64,000 nt of DNA, taken from contig JAZLAW010000002.1 in assembly GCA_045613385.1 (NCBI GenBank), positions 1-64,000 on the forward strand, given 5' to 3'. Source of the DNA: SIG565 sp045613385. Lineage in GTDB: Bacteria > Bacillota > Clostridia > Oscillospirales > Acutalibacteraceae. Positions within the stretch are counted from its first letter, which is position 1; every line of letters starts with the position of its first letter. Below are positions 24,554-32,545 of this stretch, piece after piece. Below the pieces are notes generated by a model. The model was given only the letters and a program-made list of their open reading frames with translations. It did not search any database and was not told where the DNA came from. The translations under genes and the position numbers were made by a program.

Positions 24554-25168
24554 TTACTTATTTATAAGAATTTTTTTAATATGCTGATAAATTTCTACCG
24601 TTTTAAAGCGTATTTGGTAGTTTTGCGGCTCAGTAGCAATTTTAGCAGTCTCTGAACTTACACATTCAGTAAGACTCGCGTCACTTGCAGCCGGGAGACA
24701 AAGCGCCGGAAACATAACGCACCACCAATTCTTACCTTTTGCTTCGCCGATTTTTACAATCAGTGCATCATATATACCTGCCGGAAGTGTAAAATCATCA
24801 TATTCTCTTGTATTGAAATATGATTTATCAACCTGTATGGTTGCTTCATAATTATATCCGTTTTCCTTAATTACATTTTTTACAATTTTTAAAATTTTTT
24901 CTTTATTTTTTTCAGCAATGATAATAGCTTCGGATAAATCAGCGCATTTATCAAACGGCAAAACATCTGCATTTATTACTGCATCTCTGACTTTCAGTTT
25001 TAAATTCTGGTCTTCTTCACTATCAGAATTAGCTAAAATATGCAGTCTTAATACATTATTTCTCAAATCATCGCATTTCGACTCAAAAGCCACCGCATCT
25101 ACAGAAACAGTCAAAATCAATGCAATCAAAAAAGCAATTATTAAGTTCTTCTTGTTTATCTTCTTCAT
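24554..25168 (-). CDS. spoIIR: Stage II sporulation protein R
   Basis: SpoIIR is the forespore-secreted signal that triggers the SpoIIGA protease to activate sigma-E in the mother cell. The 204-residue protein has an N-terminal export signal (about 8-26), RLHILANSDSEEDQNLKLKV, and the conserved C-terminal PAGIYDALIVKIGEAKGKNW followed by WCVMFPALC. ATG 25168 is used because GGAG lies 8 nt upstream. That site is inside the 3' arm of a hairpin that also looks like the ispE terminator. Confidence 0.93.
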   Translation of the reverse strand: MKKINKKNLIIAFLIALILTVSVDAVAFESKCDDLRNNVLRLHILANSDSEEDQNLKLKVRDAVINADVLPFDKCADLSEAIIIAEKNKEKILKIVKNVIKENGYNYEATIQVDKSYFNTREYDDFTLPAGIYDALIVKIGEAKGKNWWCVMFPALCLPAASDASLTECVSSETAKIATEPQNYQIRFKTVEIYQHIKKILINK

Positions 25169-25217
25169 AAAAAACACTCCTGTCTTTTCTATTCAAACTG
25201 AATATTGACAGAAGTGT
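25169..25217 (-). terminator. ispE terminator hairpin that includes the spoIIR ribosome binding site
   Basis: acactcctgtc (25174-25184) pairs with gacagaagtgt (25207-25217), with an inner attc/gaat helix. On the minus strand the stem runs into TTTTTT and then the spoIIR ATG. The GGAG of spoIIR is in the 3' arm, so the same structure could stop ispE transcripts and mask spoIIR on any read-through. Confidence 0.7.
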
Positions 25218-25223
25218 ATTTTT

Positions 25224-26072
25224 TTATTCAAATATTATAGCTTTTTTTGTCGGTTGCGTAATATATGCTTCGTATCCTTTTTCCTTTAAGTGCTCTGTAC
25301 AACCATTAGCAGAAGCTTTTTCAGAAAACAAAATGAAATATGTCGGACCGCTACCGCTGAGTGAAAGAGTTAAAGGATTAAATTCACTTGCTATACTCTT
25401 AATTTCAGAATCATCCCAAGCTACCGCAAAAGAGTTTTTTAATTGTTTTGAAATCGCATTTATATTTGCGCTATTAATACCGGTGACCACCGATAATGTA
25501 TCGCTGTGAATCTTCACATCACTCTTATCAATCAAATCGTACATATACTTGGTTGATTTTTTATTTTCTTTTTTTGCTAATACGATATAGCAATCGGGAA
25601 AATCAGATAACGGTGTACAAACTTCACCTATACCACTCACAAGCACCGTACCGCCATATAAAAAATACGGCACATCGGCGCCAAGTGATAACGCTAACTC
25701 GGAAAGAATTTCAAAATTTAATGGGTTGCCAAACAATTCATTTATTCCTAACAATACCGCTGCGGCATCGGTGCTTCCGCCACCAAGACCCGCAGATAAC
25801 GGTATGTTTTTGTCTACGTGAATTTTAACGCCGCTTTTGCGATTAACACGCTCAAGAAAACTTCGGGCAGCACGATAGCAAATATCATTTTCATTGCCGA
25901 GTGTATTATTTGATGAAGTTACAATTATGTCACCATTCGTTAGCTCTAATGAAATTTCATCAAACAGGCTAACAGACTGCATAACTGTATTTAACAAGTG
26001 ATATCCGTCGTTTCTCACACCGACAATATCAAGTGATAAATTAATTTTTGCTGCAGCTTTGATTTTCAACAT
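25224..26072 (-). CDS. ispE: 4-diphosphocytidyl-2-C-methyl-D-erythritol kinase IspE
   Basis: A GHMP kinase of the MEP isoprenoid pathway that phosphorylates CDP-ME. The 282-residue protein has the N-terminal AKINLSLDIVGVRNDGYHLL, the ATP loop PLSAGLGGGSTDAAAVL (near 92) and the C-terminal LSGSGPTYFILFS. Only 1 base separates it from the aminotransferase stop. spoIIR follows, as in several Clostridia. Confidence 0.97.
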   Translation of the reverse strand: MLKIKAAAKINLSLDIVGVRNDGYHLLNTVMQSVSLFDEISLELTNGDIIVTSSNNTLGNENDICYRAARSFLERVNRKSGVKIHVDKNIPLSAGLGGGSTDAAAVLLGINELFGNPLNFEILSELALSLGADVPYFLYGGTVLVSGIGEVCTPLSDFPDCYIVLAKKENKKSTKYMYDLIDKSDVKIHSDTLSVVTGINSANINAISKQLKNSFAVAWDDSEIKSIASEFNPLTLSLSGSGPTYFILFSEKASANGCTEHLKEKGYEAYITQPTKKAIIFE

Positions 26073-26073
26073 A

Positions 26074-27252
26074 TCAAGCGTTCCCTTTAATTTTATCTAA
26101 AAATAATCCGATGCGTTTTAATGCTTCATTTATATGGTTAACCGAATAGCAGTATGAAGCTCTGACAAAACCTTCGCCACCAAGACCAAAAGCATTACCT
26201 GGCACTAATGCAACGTGCTGGTCGTTAAGTAATTGTTCGCAAAATTCTTCACTTGATAGACCGGTACTACTAATACAAGGAAACGCATAAAATGCGCCCT
26301 TGGGCACACGACAGGTCAACCCTAAGTCATTAAATCCCTTAACAATCAATCTTCTCCGGGCATCATATTCTTCAAGCATTGCCTCAACCGAACTATCGCT
26401 ATTCTTTAAAGCTTCGATTGCCGCAAATTGTGATGTTGTGGGTGCACACATTATCGCATACTGGTGAATTTTTGTAATGTGTTTAATAATTTCCTTTGGG
26501 CCACATGCAAAACCTAAACGCCAGCCGGTCATAGAAAAGGCTTTTGAAAAGCCGTTGACGACAACCGTACGCTCACGCATACCGTCAATAGCCGCAAAAG
26601 AAGTATGGCGACTGTTACCAAATGTCAATTCAGCATAAATTTCATCAGAAAGAACTAATATATCAGTATCTTTAAGTACTTCCGCAATTTTTTTAAGGTC
26701 ATCCTTCTCCATTACTGCACCTGTAGGATTGCAAGGATAAGGTAAAATTAATACTTTTGTTTTATCGGTAATCTTTTCCTTTAATTCTTCCGGTGTTACT
26801 TTAAAATTATTTTCTGCCTTGGTTTCAATAATTACCGGTACACCACCGACCAACCTGGTAATCGGTTCATAACAAACATAACTAGGTTGCGGAATAATAA
26901 CTTCATCACCGAGTGACACTACTGCACGTAGAAACAAATCTATAGCTTCGCTGCCGCCAACAGTAACAAGTACTTCACTACTACCATCGTAATCCAGAGC
27001 GTATTTGCGTTTTAAATAAACCGAAATTTCCTTTCTGAGAGCTTCTAATCCTTTATTTGATGTGTAACGGGTTTTACTTTGTTCGAGCGAACGTATCCCC
27101 GCACTTCTAATATTCCAAGGGGTTGGAAAATCAGGTTCACCCACACCGAGCGAAATTACATCTTCCATTTTTTCAGCAACATCAAAAAATTTTCGGATTC
27201 CAGACGGCTTTATGTCAACGACAGTAGGATTTAATATTGTACTATAATCCAT
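26074..27252 (-). CDS. PLP-dependent class I/II aminotransferase (aspartate/aromatic type)
   Basis: A 392-residue fold-type I aminotransferase. SLGVGEPDFPTP at the N-terminal segment, LPYPCNPTGAVM, LSDEIYAEL, and the PLP lysine in VNGFSKAFSMTGWRLGF. C-terminal arginine region GEGFVRASYCYS binds the substrate carboxylate. Exact substrate cannot be read from sequence. The ATG overlaps the end of the Lrp-type regulator, a pairing that suggests amino-acid-controlled expression. Confidence 0.9.
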   Translation of the reverse strand: MDYSTILNPTVVDIKPSGIRKFFDVAEKMEDVISLGVGEPDFPTPWNIRSAGIRSLEQSKTRYTSNKGLEALRKEISVYLKRKYALDYDGSSEVLVTVGGSEAIDLFLRAVVSLGDEVIIPQPSYVCYEPITRLVGGVPVIIETKAENNFKVTPEELKEKITDKTKVLILPYPCNPTGAVMEKDDLKKIAEVLKDTDILVLSDEIYAELTFGNSRHTSFAAIDGMRERTVVVNGFSKAFSMTGWRLGFACGPKEIIKHITKIHQYAIMCAPTTSQFAAIEALKNSDSSVEAMLEEYDARRRLIVKGFNDLGLTCRVPKGAFYAFPCISSTGLSSEEFCEQLLNDQHVALVPGNAFGLGGEGFVRASYCYSVNHINEALKRIGLFLDKIKGNA

Positions 27253-27734
27253 CACAGTGAGAGCATCCCCCTGTCATCTGTCGTTCCTTCACAAAGTACC
27301 ACATCCATTTCTTTATATCTTCTTAAAACAAAATGTGTTGCCGTTGAAATAACAGAATCCATAGTAGATAACTCTTTCGCTACGAACATAGCCACCTGAT
27401 GGAATGTCTTGCCCTTTACTATAACACAAAGGTCGTAACCGCCCGACATAAGATAAACTGATTCTACTTCATCATATTTCATTACCCTATTTGCAATTTC
27501 TTCAAATCCATGCGTGGCCTTTGGGGTTACCTTTAACTCAATTAAAGCAGAGACGTATGCCGTATCAAGTTTTTCCCAGTCAATAACCGCTTTGTAACCG
27601 CGTATAAGTCCTGCCTGTTCCATAGTTTTAATTTCTTCACACACAGTATCTTCCGATAACCCTGACATAGTGGCAATCTCCGATATAGAATAACGGGCAT
27701 TTTTATTGAGTAAACGCAAAATCTTCATATTCAT
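27252..27734 (-). CDS. Lrp/AsnC-family transcriptional regulator
   Basis: A 160-residue protein with N-terminal HTH (LLNKNARYSISEIATMSGLS, then EDTVCEEIKTMEQAGLI) and a C-terminal RAM/ACT-like effector domain (SALIELKVTP through VYLMSGGYDLCVIV). ATG 27734 is used because AAGGTGA lies 8 nt upstream. Two similar AT-rich half-palindromes upstream may be its own binding sites. It is co-transcribed with the aminotransferase and divergent from the ACT-domain gene. Confidence 0.9.
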   Translation of the reverse strand: MNMKILRLLNKNARYSISEIATMSGLSEDTVCEEIKTMEQAGLIRGYKAVIDWEKLDTAYVSALIELKVTPKATHGFEEIANRVMKYDEVESVYLMSGGYDLCVIVKGKTFHQVAMFVAKELSTMDSVISTATHFVLRRYKEMDVVLCEGTTDDRGMLSL

Positions 27735-27755
27735 AACAAATCTCACCTTTCAATC

Positions 27756-27812
27756 AAAAATAGACCTTTTTGATATAATAACACATTTTTTTGCAAAAAT
27801 ATAGTCTTTTTT
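27756..27812. promoter_or_regulatory. Pair of AT-rich half-palindromes, possible Lrp sites
   Basis: aaaaatagaccttttt (27756-27771) and aaaaatatagtctttttt (27795-27812) are similar and lie about 39 bp apart between the divergent lrp-like and ACT genes. The spacing is close to four helical turns, as expected for a multimeric Lrp protein. Confidence 0.45.
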
Positions 27813-27815
27813 ATA

Positions 27816-27844
27816 TTTACTTTATAATTTCTGTATGTTATTAT
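27816..27844 (+). promoter_or_regulatory. Promoter of the ACT/UPF0210 pair
   Basis: TTTACT (27816-27821), 17-bp spacer, TATTAT (27839-27844), 30 bp before the ATG at 27875. The -35 is weak. Confidence 0.55.
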
Positions 27845-27874
27845 ATTAAATATAAAAATTTTAGGAGTGATATT

Positions 27875-28144
27875 ATGAACGCGGTAATTACTGTTGTTGG
27901 TAAAGATACAGTAGGTATTCTTGCAAAAGTTTCATCTAAATGTGCAGAATACAACGTGAATATTGCAGAAGTCTCTCAGACCGTTTTGCACGGTATGTTC
28001 TGCATGATTATGATTGGTGATGTAAATAATCTCAAAGGCAATTTTGGTGAGTTTGCAGAAACTCTTTCTAAATTTGGAAAAGAAATGAATTTAAAAATAA
28101 GTGTTATGCACGAAGATATTTTTAATTCTATGCATAAAATATAG
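27875..28144 (+). CDS. ACT-domain protein (UPF0237)
   Basis: An 89-residue protein that is essentially one ACT domain: VITVVGKDTVGILAKVSSKC, NVNIAEVSQTVLHGMFCMIM and a C-terminal helix. ACT domains bind amino acids and regulate partners. ATG 27875 has GGAG 7 nt upstream; a longer frame upstream has no site. It is 9 bp before the UPF0210 gene, and this pair is conserved across Firmicutes and some archaea. Confidence 0.92.
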   Translation: MNAVITVVGKDTVGILAKVSSKCAEYNVNIAEVSQTVLHGMFCMIMIGDVNNLKGNFGEFAETLSKFGKEMNLKISVMHEDIFNSMHKI

Positions 28145-28153
28145 GTGATACCA

Positions 28154-29512
28154 ATGATTGATACGAAAGATATTCTTGAAACCATTCGTATGATTGAAGA
28201 CGAAAATCTTGACATACGAACAGTAACTATGGGTATATCTCTGCTTGATTGTATTAATCCTGATATTGATATAGCCTGCGAAAATGTTTACAATAAAATC
28301 GTAAAATGTGCAAAAAATCTTGTACCGGTATGCAGTGAAATTGAAAGAGAATTGGGTATTCCAATTATAAACAAGCGAATTTCCGTCACACCGATTGCTA
28401 TTATCTCTGCCGCCTGTAAAAACAGCGACCCAATAAAATTTGCATTAACGTTAGAAAAAGCAGCAAATGAAGTAGGTGTCAACTTTATCGGTGGTTATTC
28501 AGCTTTGGTTGGCAAAGGCTTTTCTGCGGGAGACAGAGAACTAATAGAAAGCATACCTGAGGCTCTTAGCAGAACAGAACATATTTGTTCATCGGTCAAC
28601 ATCGGCTCAACAAAGGCCGGTATTAATATGGATGCTGTTGCTCTAATGGGTAAAATCGTTAAGAAAACCGCTGAGCTTACAGCTGACCGCAACTGCATCG
28701 GCGCAGCAAAATTAGTTGTGTTTTGTAATGCCCCTGAAGATAATCCGTTTATGGCGGGTGCTTTCCACGGTGTTGGCGAATCTGATACTGTTATTAATGT
28801 CGGCGTATCCGGTCCCGGTGTTGTACGCGCAGCCCTTGCTAAATCAGAAGGATTAGATTTAACCGGTGTTTCTGATTTAATTAAGCGTACCGCATTTAAA
28901 ATTACTCGTGTAGGCCAATTAGTAGCTAGTTTAGCTTCAAGCCGTCTCGGAGTGCAATCAGGTATTGTTGATTTATCCCTTGCACCTACCCCAGCGGTTG
29001 GCGATTCTGTAGCACATATTTTAGAAGAAATAGGTCTTGATATGTGTGGTGCTTGTGGTACCACTGCCGCCCTTGCTATGCTTAATGATGCAGTTAAAAA
29101 AGGCGGCGTTATGGCTTCGTCTCGTGTTGGCGGCCTTTCTGGAGCCTTTATTCCTGTAACAGAAGATGCGGGTATGATTGATGCGGCAAGATGCGGAGCT
29201 TTATGTATTGAAAAGTTGGAAGCTATGACCGCAGTTTGCAGCGTTGGTCTTGATATGATTAATATACCCGGTGACACTACTCCCGAAGTTATCTCGGCTA
29301 TAATTGCGGATGAAGCGGCAATTGGTATGATAAACTCAAAAACAACTGCAGTTCGCGTAATACCAGCAATAGGTAAAGATGTCGGTGATGAACTCTCCTT
29401 CGGTGGTCTCTTAGGAAACGGACCTGTAATGAAGGTTAATACTCATTCCCCTGCTAAGTTTATCGGCCGTGGCGGTCAAATCCCCGCACCAATTCAAAGT
29501 TTGAAAAACTAA
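28154..29512 (+). CDS. PFL-family protein (UPF0210/DUF711)
   Basis: A 452-residue protein of the PFL/DUF711 family, distantly related in fold to pyruvate formate lyase/glycyl radical enzymes but without a visible glycyl-radical motif. Marks: RTVTMGISLLDCINPDID, INKRISVTPIAII, FIGGYSALVGKG, VGVSGPGVVRAALAK, CGACGTTAALAML and a C-terminal GRGGQIPAPIQSLKN. Activity unknown. ATG 28154 follows AGGTGA; an in-frame GTG at 28145 is inside that site. Strong terminator downstream. Confidence 0.9.
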   Translation: MIDTKDILETIRMIEDENLDIRTVTMGISLLDCINPDIDIACENVYNKIVKCAKNLVPVCSEIERELGIPIINKRISVTPIAIISAACKNSDPIKFALTLEKAANEVGVNFIGGYSALVGKGFSAGDRELIESIPEALSRTEHICSSVNIGSTKAGINMDAVALMGKIVKKTAELTADRNCIGAAKLVVFCNAPEDNPFMAGAFHGVGESDTVINVGVSGPGVVRAALAKSEGLDLTGVSDLIKRTAFKITRVGQLVASLASSRLGVQSGIVDLSLAPTPAVGDSVAHILEEIGLDMCGACGTTAALAMLNDAVKKGGVMASSRVGGLSGAFIPVTEDAGMIDAARCGALCIEKLEAMTAVCSVGLDMINIPGDTTPEVISAIIADEAAIGMINSKTTAVRVIPAIGKDVGDELSFGGLLGNGPVMKVNTHSPAKFIGRGGQIPAPIQSLKN

Positions 29513-29519
29513 TAATAAA

Positions 29520-29554
29520 AGAACCGATGCAGGTGCATCGGTTCTTTCTTTTTA
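29520..29554. terminator. Bidirectional terminator after the UPF0210 gene
   Basis: agaaccgatgc (29520-29530) pairs with gcatcggttct (29535-29545). TTTCTTTTT follows on the plus strand and an A/T run precedes it for the converging minus-strand pseudogene. Confidence 0.9.
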
Positions 29555-29592
29555 TAATCAAACTCATGCTATAAACAATCAACCAGAGAATT

Positions 29593-30037
29593 TTAAATGT
29601 TTGCTAAACTTGCTACTAACAAGCACAGAATACCCGCAACGGTAAAACTCAAACCGATTCTTTGCGCTTTGTTAATTTTTTCTTTAAATAAAAATTTTCC
29701 TATTATAGCCGTTCCACCGAGCAAGGAATAAGTTGTCAGAACCGATAAGTTGCCGTAGTTTAATGCAAACATAAAAACGACACTGCACACTATCCCCGCA
29801 AGTGCATAGATGAGCGAATACACGAGTGCGGTTTAGTTAAATTTAAAAATATATCGCCACCCGTAATTGCAGCACGCAGCATGCAATATGCGAACCCCAA
29901 AAAAGATGATACCGTACTACTAATGAGACACGCCGTAATAGTACCGCCACTTTTATGCTGATAAATTTTATTAAAAATATATTGTACCGAAAAAAAGCAC
30001 ACAAGCTAAAAACAAGTATAAATATTCTATAATTCAC
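29593..30037 (-). pseudogene. EamA/DMT-family transporter half, broken by two frameshifts
   Basis: Three frames read in order give one EamA-like unit with five membrane helices: a start segment MNYRIFILVFSLCAFF, then SVQYIFNKIYQHKSGGTITA to GGDIFLNLT, then LVYSLIYALAGIVCSVVFMF to VAGILCLLVASLANI. Adding one base at a 7-T run (minus strand, near 29990) and one base in an A run (near 29835) restores a protein of about 149 residues. That equals one half of a ten-helix drug/metabolite transporter. It follows the Gfo/Idh gene at once, so it was probably once part of that operon. Sequencing error at homopolymers is the alternative. Confidence 0.8.
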
Positions 30038-30040
30038 CCA

Positions 30041-31222
30041 TTAGCCTATCGGTCTTGAAGAACACGGAAGTGTAGCGCCCTCACCTGTTTCATAATCAGG
30101 AAACGGTGTTAAGAAGTCATTTCTAACTTTATCGCGCTCTTCCTTGTTTCTAAAGTCAGGAATCAAGTATTCTTTTCCGTCATCCAAAACACTTCGCCAT
30201 GCTAAAATACCTGCTGCAGCAAGAGTGGCAGATTTGTACACATCAAATAATGGTTTATCACGGCCACTTAAGCAGTCGAGAATATGTCTGCAAAGATAAT
30301 AGTCGGCATTTGCGTGACCTGACTTTTTGGTTTCTTCACTGGCATCATCAAATGCACAGTCATATGTTTTTGTAAGCTCACGGTCTTCAGGTTTTGCCCA
30401 ATCGGCATATGTATAAATTGCGGTATTGGGATCTGTTCTACCAGTTTCAATAACACCTTTTTCGCAAACCAATCGATACCATTTAGATGTTGGCGCAAGA
30501 CCGGCGCATGATGTTGTTCTGAATATAGCACCATTGTCCATCTCGGTTAAAATTATAGCAGCAATATCACCAATATCGTTTTTGGAAGATAAATCAGGTG
30601 CAAAAATAGTTTTTGCATTAACCTTTCTCGGCAAAGTACCTGTAATGCTCATAAGCGGTCCCATATCATGCATATTATAATAAGTTCTGGGTAAGAAATG
30701 TCTCCAATGTTTTGGGTCATCCATACCCGAAACTTTTGGGTCCGAAGAATGGAAGTACTCACCTTCTGCATATAATACACGACCGAAAGTACCATCATTA
30801 TATAATTTATCGAGTTCCATAGGACCGTAAAGATACGGACAGTTTACAGCAAGCATATATAAAGCATTGCTGTTTTCTACCGCTTCACAAAGCTCAACAC
30901 ATTCACCGAGTGTAGGAGCTGCATTTGTTTCACTAATTACACTAATCCCCTTTGCCAAAGCAATTTTCGCATATTTTGCGTGCTCGTGGAAAAAGTTGCC
31001 TAGTACAACTGCATCAAGACCACAATCAATAAACTCATCAAAATTGTCAAAATATTTAACATCGGTTTTTTCTTTGAGTTCTTCTTGCATATGCTCTATT
31101 CTGTCGGGTCTGTTATCGCAAATAGCAACAATGTCGGCTTCTTCTTTAAAATTGCGATTTAAAATTACGGCAAATGTACCGCCACGCCAGCCACCCATAA
31201 CACCAATACGGAACTTTTTCAT
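30041..31222 (-). CDS. Gfo/Idh/MocA-family oxidoreductase, copy A
   Basis: A 393-residue protein. Rossmann nucleotide-binding start RIGVMGGWRGGTFAVIL, then NFDEFIDCGLDAVVLGNFFH and EHAKYAKIALAKGISVISET. The family's catalytic E-K-P motif is replaced (ISETNAAPT), so the usual lysine is missing. The C-terminal part includes GMDDPKHWRHFLPRTYYNMH and ends TLPCSSRPIG. Family members oxidise or reduce sugars with NAD(P); activity here is uncertain. It is closely similar along its whole length to the next gene. Good GGAG before the ATG. Confidence 0.9.
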   Translation of the reverse strand: MKKFRIGVMGGWRGGTFAVILNRNFKEEADIVAICDNRPDRIEHMQEELKEKTDVKYFDNFDEFIDCGLDAVVLGNFFHEHAKYAKIALAKGISVISETNAAPTLGECVELCEAVENSNALYMLAVNCPYLYGPMELDKLYNDGTFGRVLYAEGEYFHSSDPKVSGMDDPKHWRHFLPRTYYNMHDMGPLMSITGTLPRKVNAKTIFAPDLSSKNDIGDIAAIILTEMDNGAIFRTTSCAGLAPTSKWYRLVCEKGVIETGRTDPNTAIYTYADWAKPEDRELTKTYDCAFDDASEETKKSGHANADYYLCRHILDCLSGRDKPLFDVYKSATLAAAGILAWRSVLDDGKEYLIPDFRNKEERDKVRNDFLTPFPDYETGEGATLPCSSRPIG

Positions 31223-31239
31223 AACTATTCTCCTTAAAT

Positions 31240-31273
31240 AATAAAATGCCAGATGATTTAAGTATCATCTGGC
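31240..31273 (-). terminator. Hairpin between the two Gfo/Idh genes
   Basis: gccagatga (31248-31256) pairs with tcatctggc (31265-31273). On the minus strand ATTTTATTATTT follows. It could attenuate transcription from copy B into copy A. Confidence 0.75.
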
Positions 31274-31335
31274 TAAATTATAGCTTCTTTTATTTTTTGT
31301 AGCAAGACAAAAATAAATTAAAAATGGACAAAATA

Positions 31336-32526
31336 TTACTTATAAGGTTTTGAAGAGCAAGGTAATGTAATTCCCTCTCCGTTATTATCAGGGAAAGGTG
31401 TGCGAAAATCATCTGCATATTTATCGCGTTCTTGCTTATTCGAAAAATCAGGAATTATAAACTCCTTGCCATCTTCAAGCACACTATACCAGCCTAAAAT
31501 TGCAGTTGCAGAGAGAGCTACAGACCTATAAACATCAAAGAACGGCTCAATTTTTCCCTTTATATAATCAACAAATACTCTGCAAAGAACATTATCAGAA
31601 TTTCCGTGTCCGGAATTTCTTACTTCATCCGGTGTTTCTTCAGGACAAGCATCATAAATCCTAAACTGTTCTTCACCTTCCGGCATTATCCAGGGATTAT
31701 ATTCACAAATTATTTGATTGATATCACGTCTTCCTGTTTCAATACTACCGTTTTCACACACAATTCTGAACCATTTGTTCATCGGTGACAACGCTGCACA
31801 AGCTGTTGTTCTGAAAATAGCCCCATTATCCATTTCTGTTAAAATGACCGCGGCTATATCCCCTGATTTTTTAGGCATACCGGAAGTGATATCGGGTGCG
31901 AAAATGGCTTTTGCATTTACCTTTTTAGGTACGGTGCGCGTAATACTCATAAGCGGACCTAAGTCGTGCATATTGTAATAGGTTCTGGGTAAGAACATTC
32001 TCCAGTGTTTCGGGTCATCCATACCCGAAATTTCAATAGTTGGATTCTTGGGATGAAAATACTCCCCATCTGCATACAATACACGGCCTAAAGTGCCTTT
32101 GTTGTATATACGTTCCATTTCAAGTGTACTGTAAAAATAAGCACAGTTGGCACCAAGCATATATTTAGAACCTGTTTTTTCAACCGCTTCACAAAGTTCG
32201 ACACATTCGCCAAGAGTTGCAGCAGCAGTTGTTTCGCTCATAACGTGTATGCCTTTATTTAATGCTTTAATTGCATATTTTGCATGTTCGTGAAAAAAAT
32301 TACACAGTATTACAGCATCAATTCCACAATCGATAAACTCATCAAAATTTTCAAAAAACTGTATAGTATCAGGAAGATTTATATCATCAATTATGTGTTG
32401 AACTTTTTCTTTCGAAAAATCACATATTGCTTTAATTTCAACTTCATCTTTGAATTCACTTGTATAAATTTTCGCAAATGAACCGCCGCGCCAGGCGCCC
32501 ATAATTCCTATACGAATTTTTCGCAC
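31336..32526 (-). CDS. Gfo/Idh/MocA-family oxidoreductase, copy B
   Basis: A 396-residue tandem paralogue of the 30041-31222 gene: RIGIMGAWRGGSFAKIY, FFENFDEFIDCGIDAVILCN, FFHEHAKYAIKAL, then VMSETTAAATLGECVELCEA and GMDDPKHWRMFLPRTYYNMH. The E-K-P lysine is again absent (SETTAAAT). Both copies end in TPFPD...GEG.TLPCSS. GTG start with GGAGGAG upstream. It lies 20 bp downstream of the AraC regulator, so the substrate is probably an inducible carbohydrate or cyclitol derivative (inference). Confidence 0.9.
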   Translation of the reverse strand: MRKIRIGIMGAWRGGSFAKIYTSEFKDEVEIKAICDFSKEKVQHIIDDINLPDTIQFFENFDEFIDCGIDAVILCNFFHEHAKYAIKALNKGIHVMSETTAAATLGECVELCEAVEKTGSKYMLGANCAYFYSTLEMERIYNKGTLGRVLYADGEYFHPKNPTIEISGMDDPKHWRMFLPRTYYNMHDLGPLMSITRTVPKKVNAKAIFAPDITSGMPKKSGDIAAVILTEMDNGAIFRTTACAALSPMNKWFRIVCENGSIETGRRDINQIICEYNPWIMPEGEEQFRIYDACPEETPDEVRNSGHGNSDNVLCRVFVDYIKGKIEPFFDVYRSVALSATAILGWYSVLEDGKEFIIPDFSNKQERDKYADDFRTPFPDNNGEGITLPCSSKPYK

Positions 32527-32545
32527 TGCAATCTCCTCCTATTAT

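Noticed and set aside
28495..29277. 260-aa minus-strand frame
   Set aside because: It is fully antisense to the UPF0210 gene, whose protein is conserved and recognisable; the composition (many Ser/Pro/Ile) is that of an antisense shadow.
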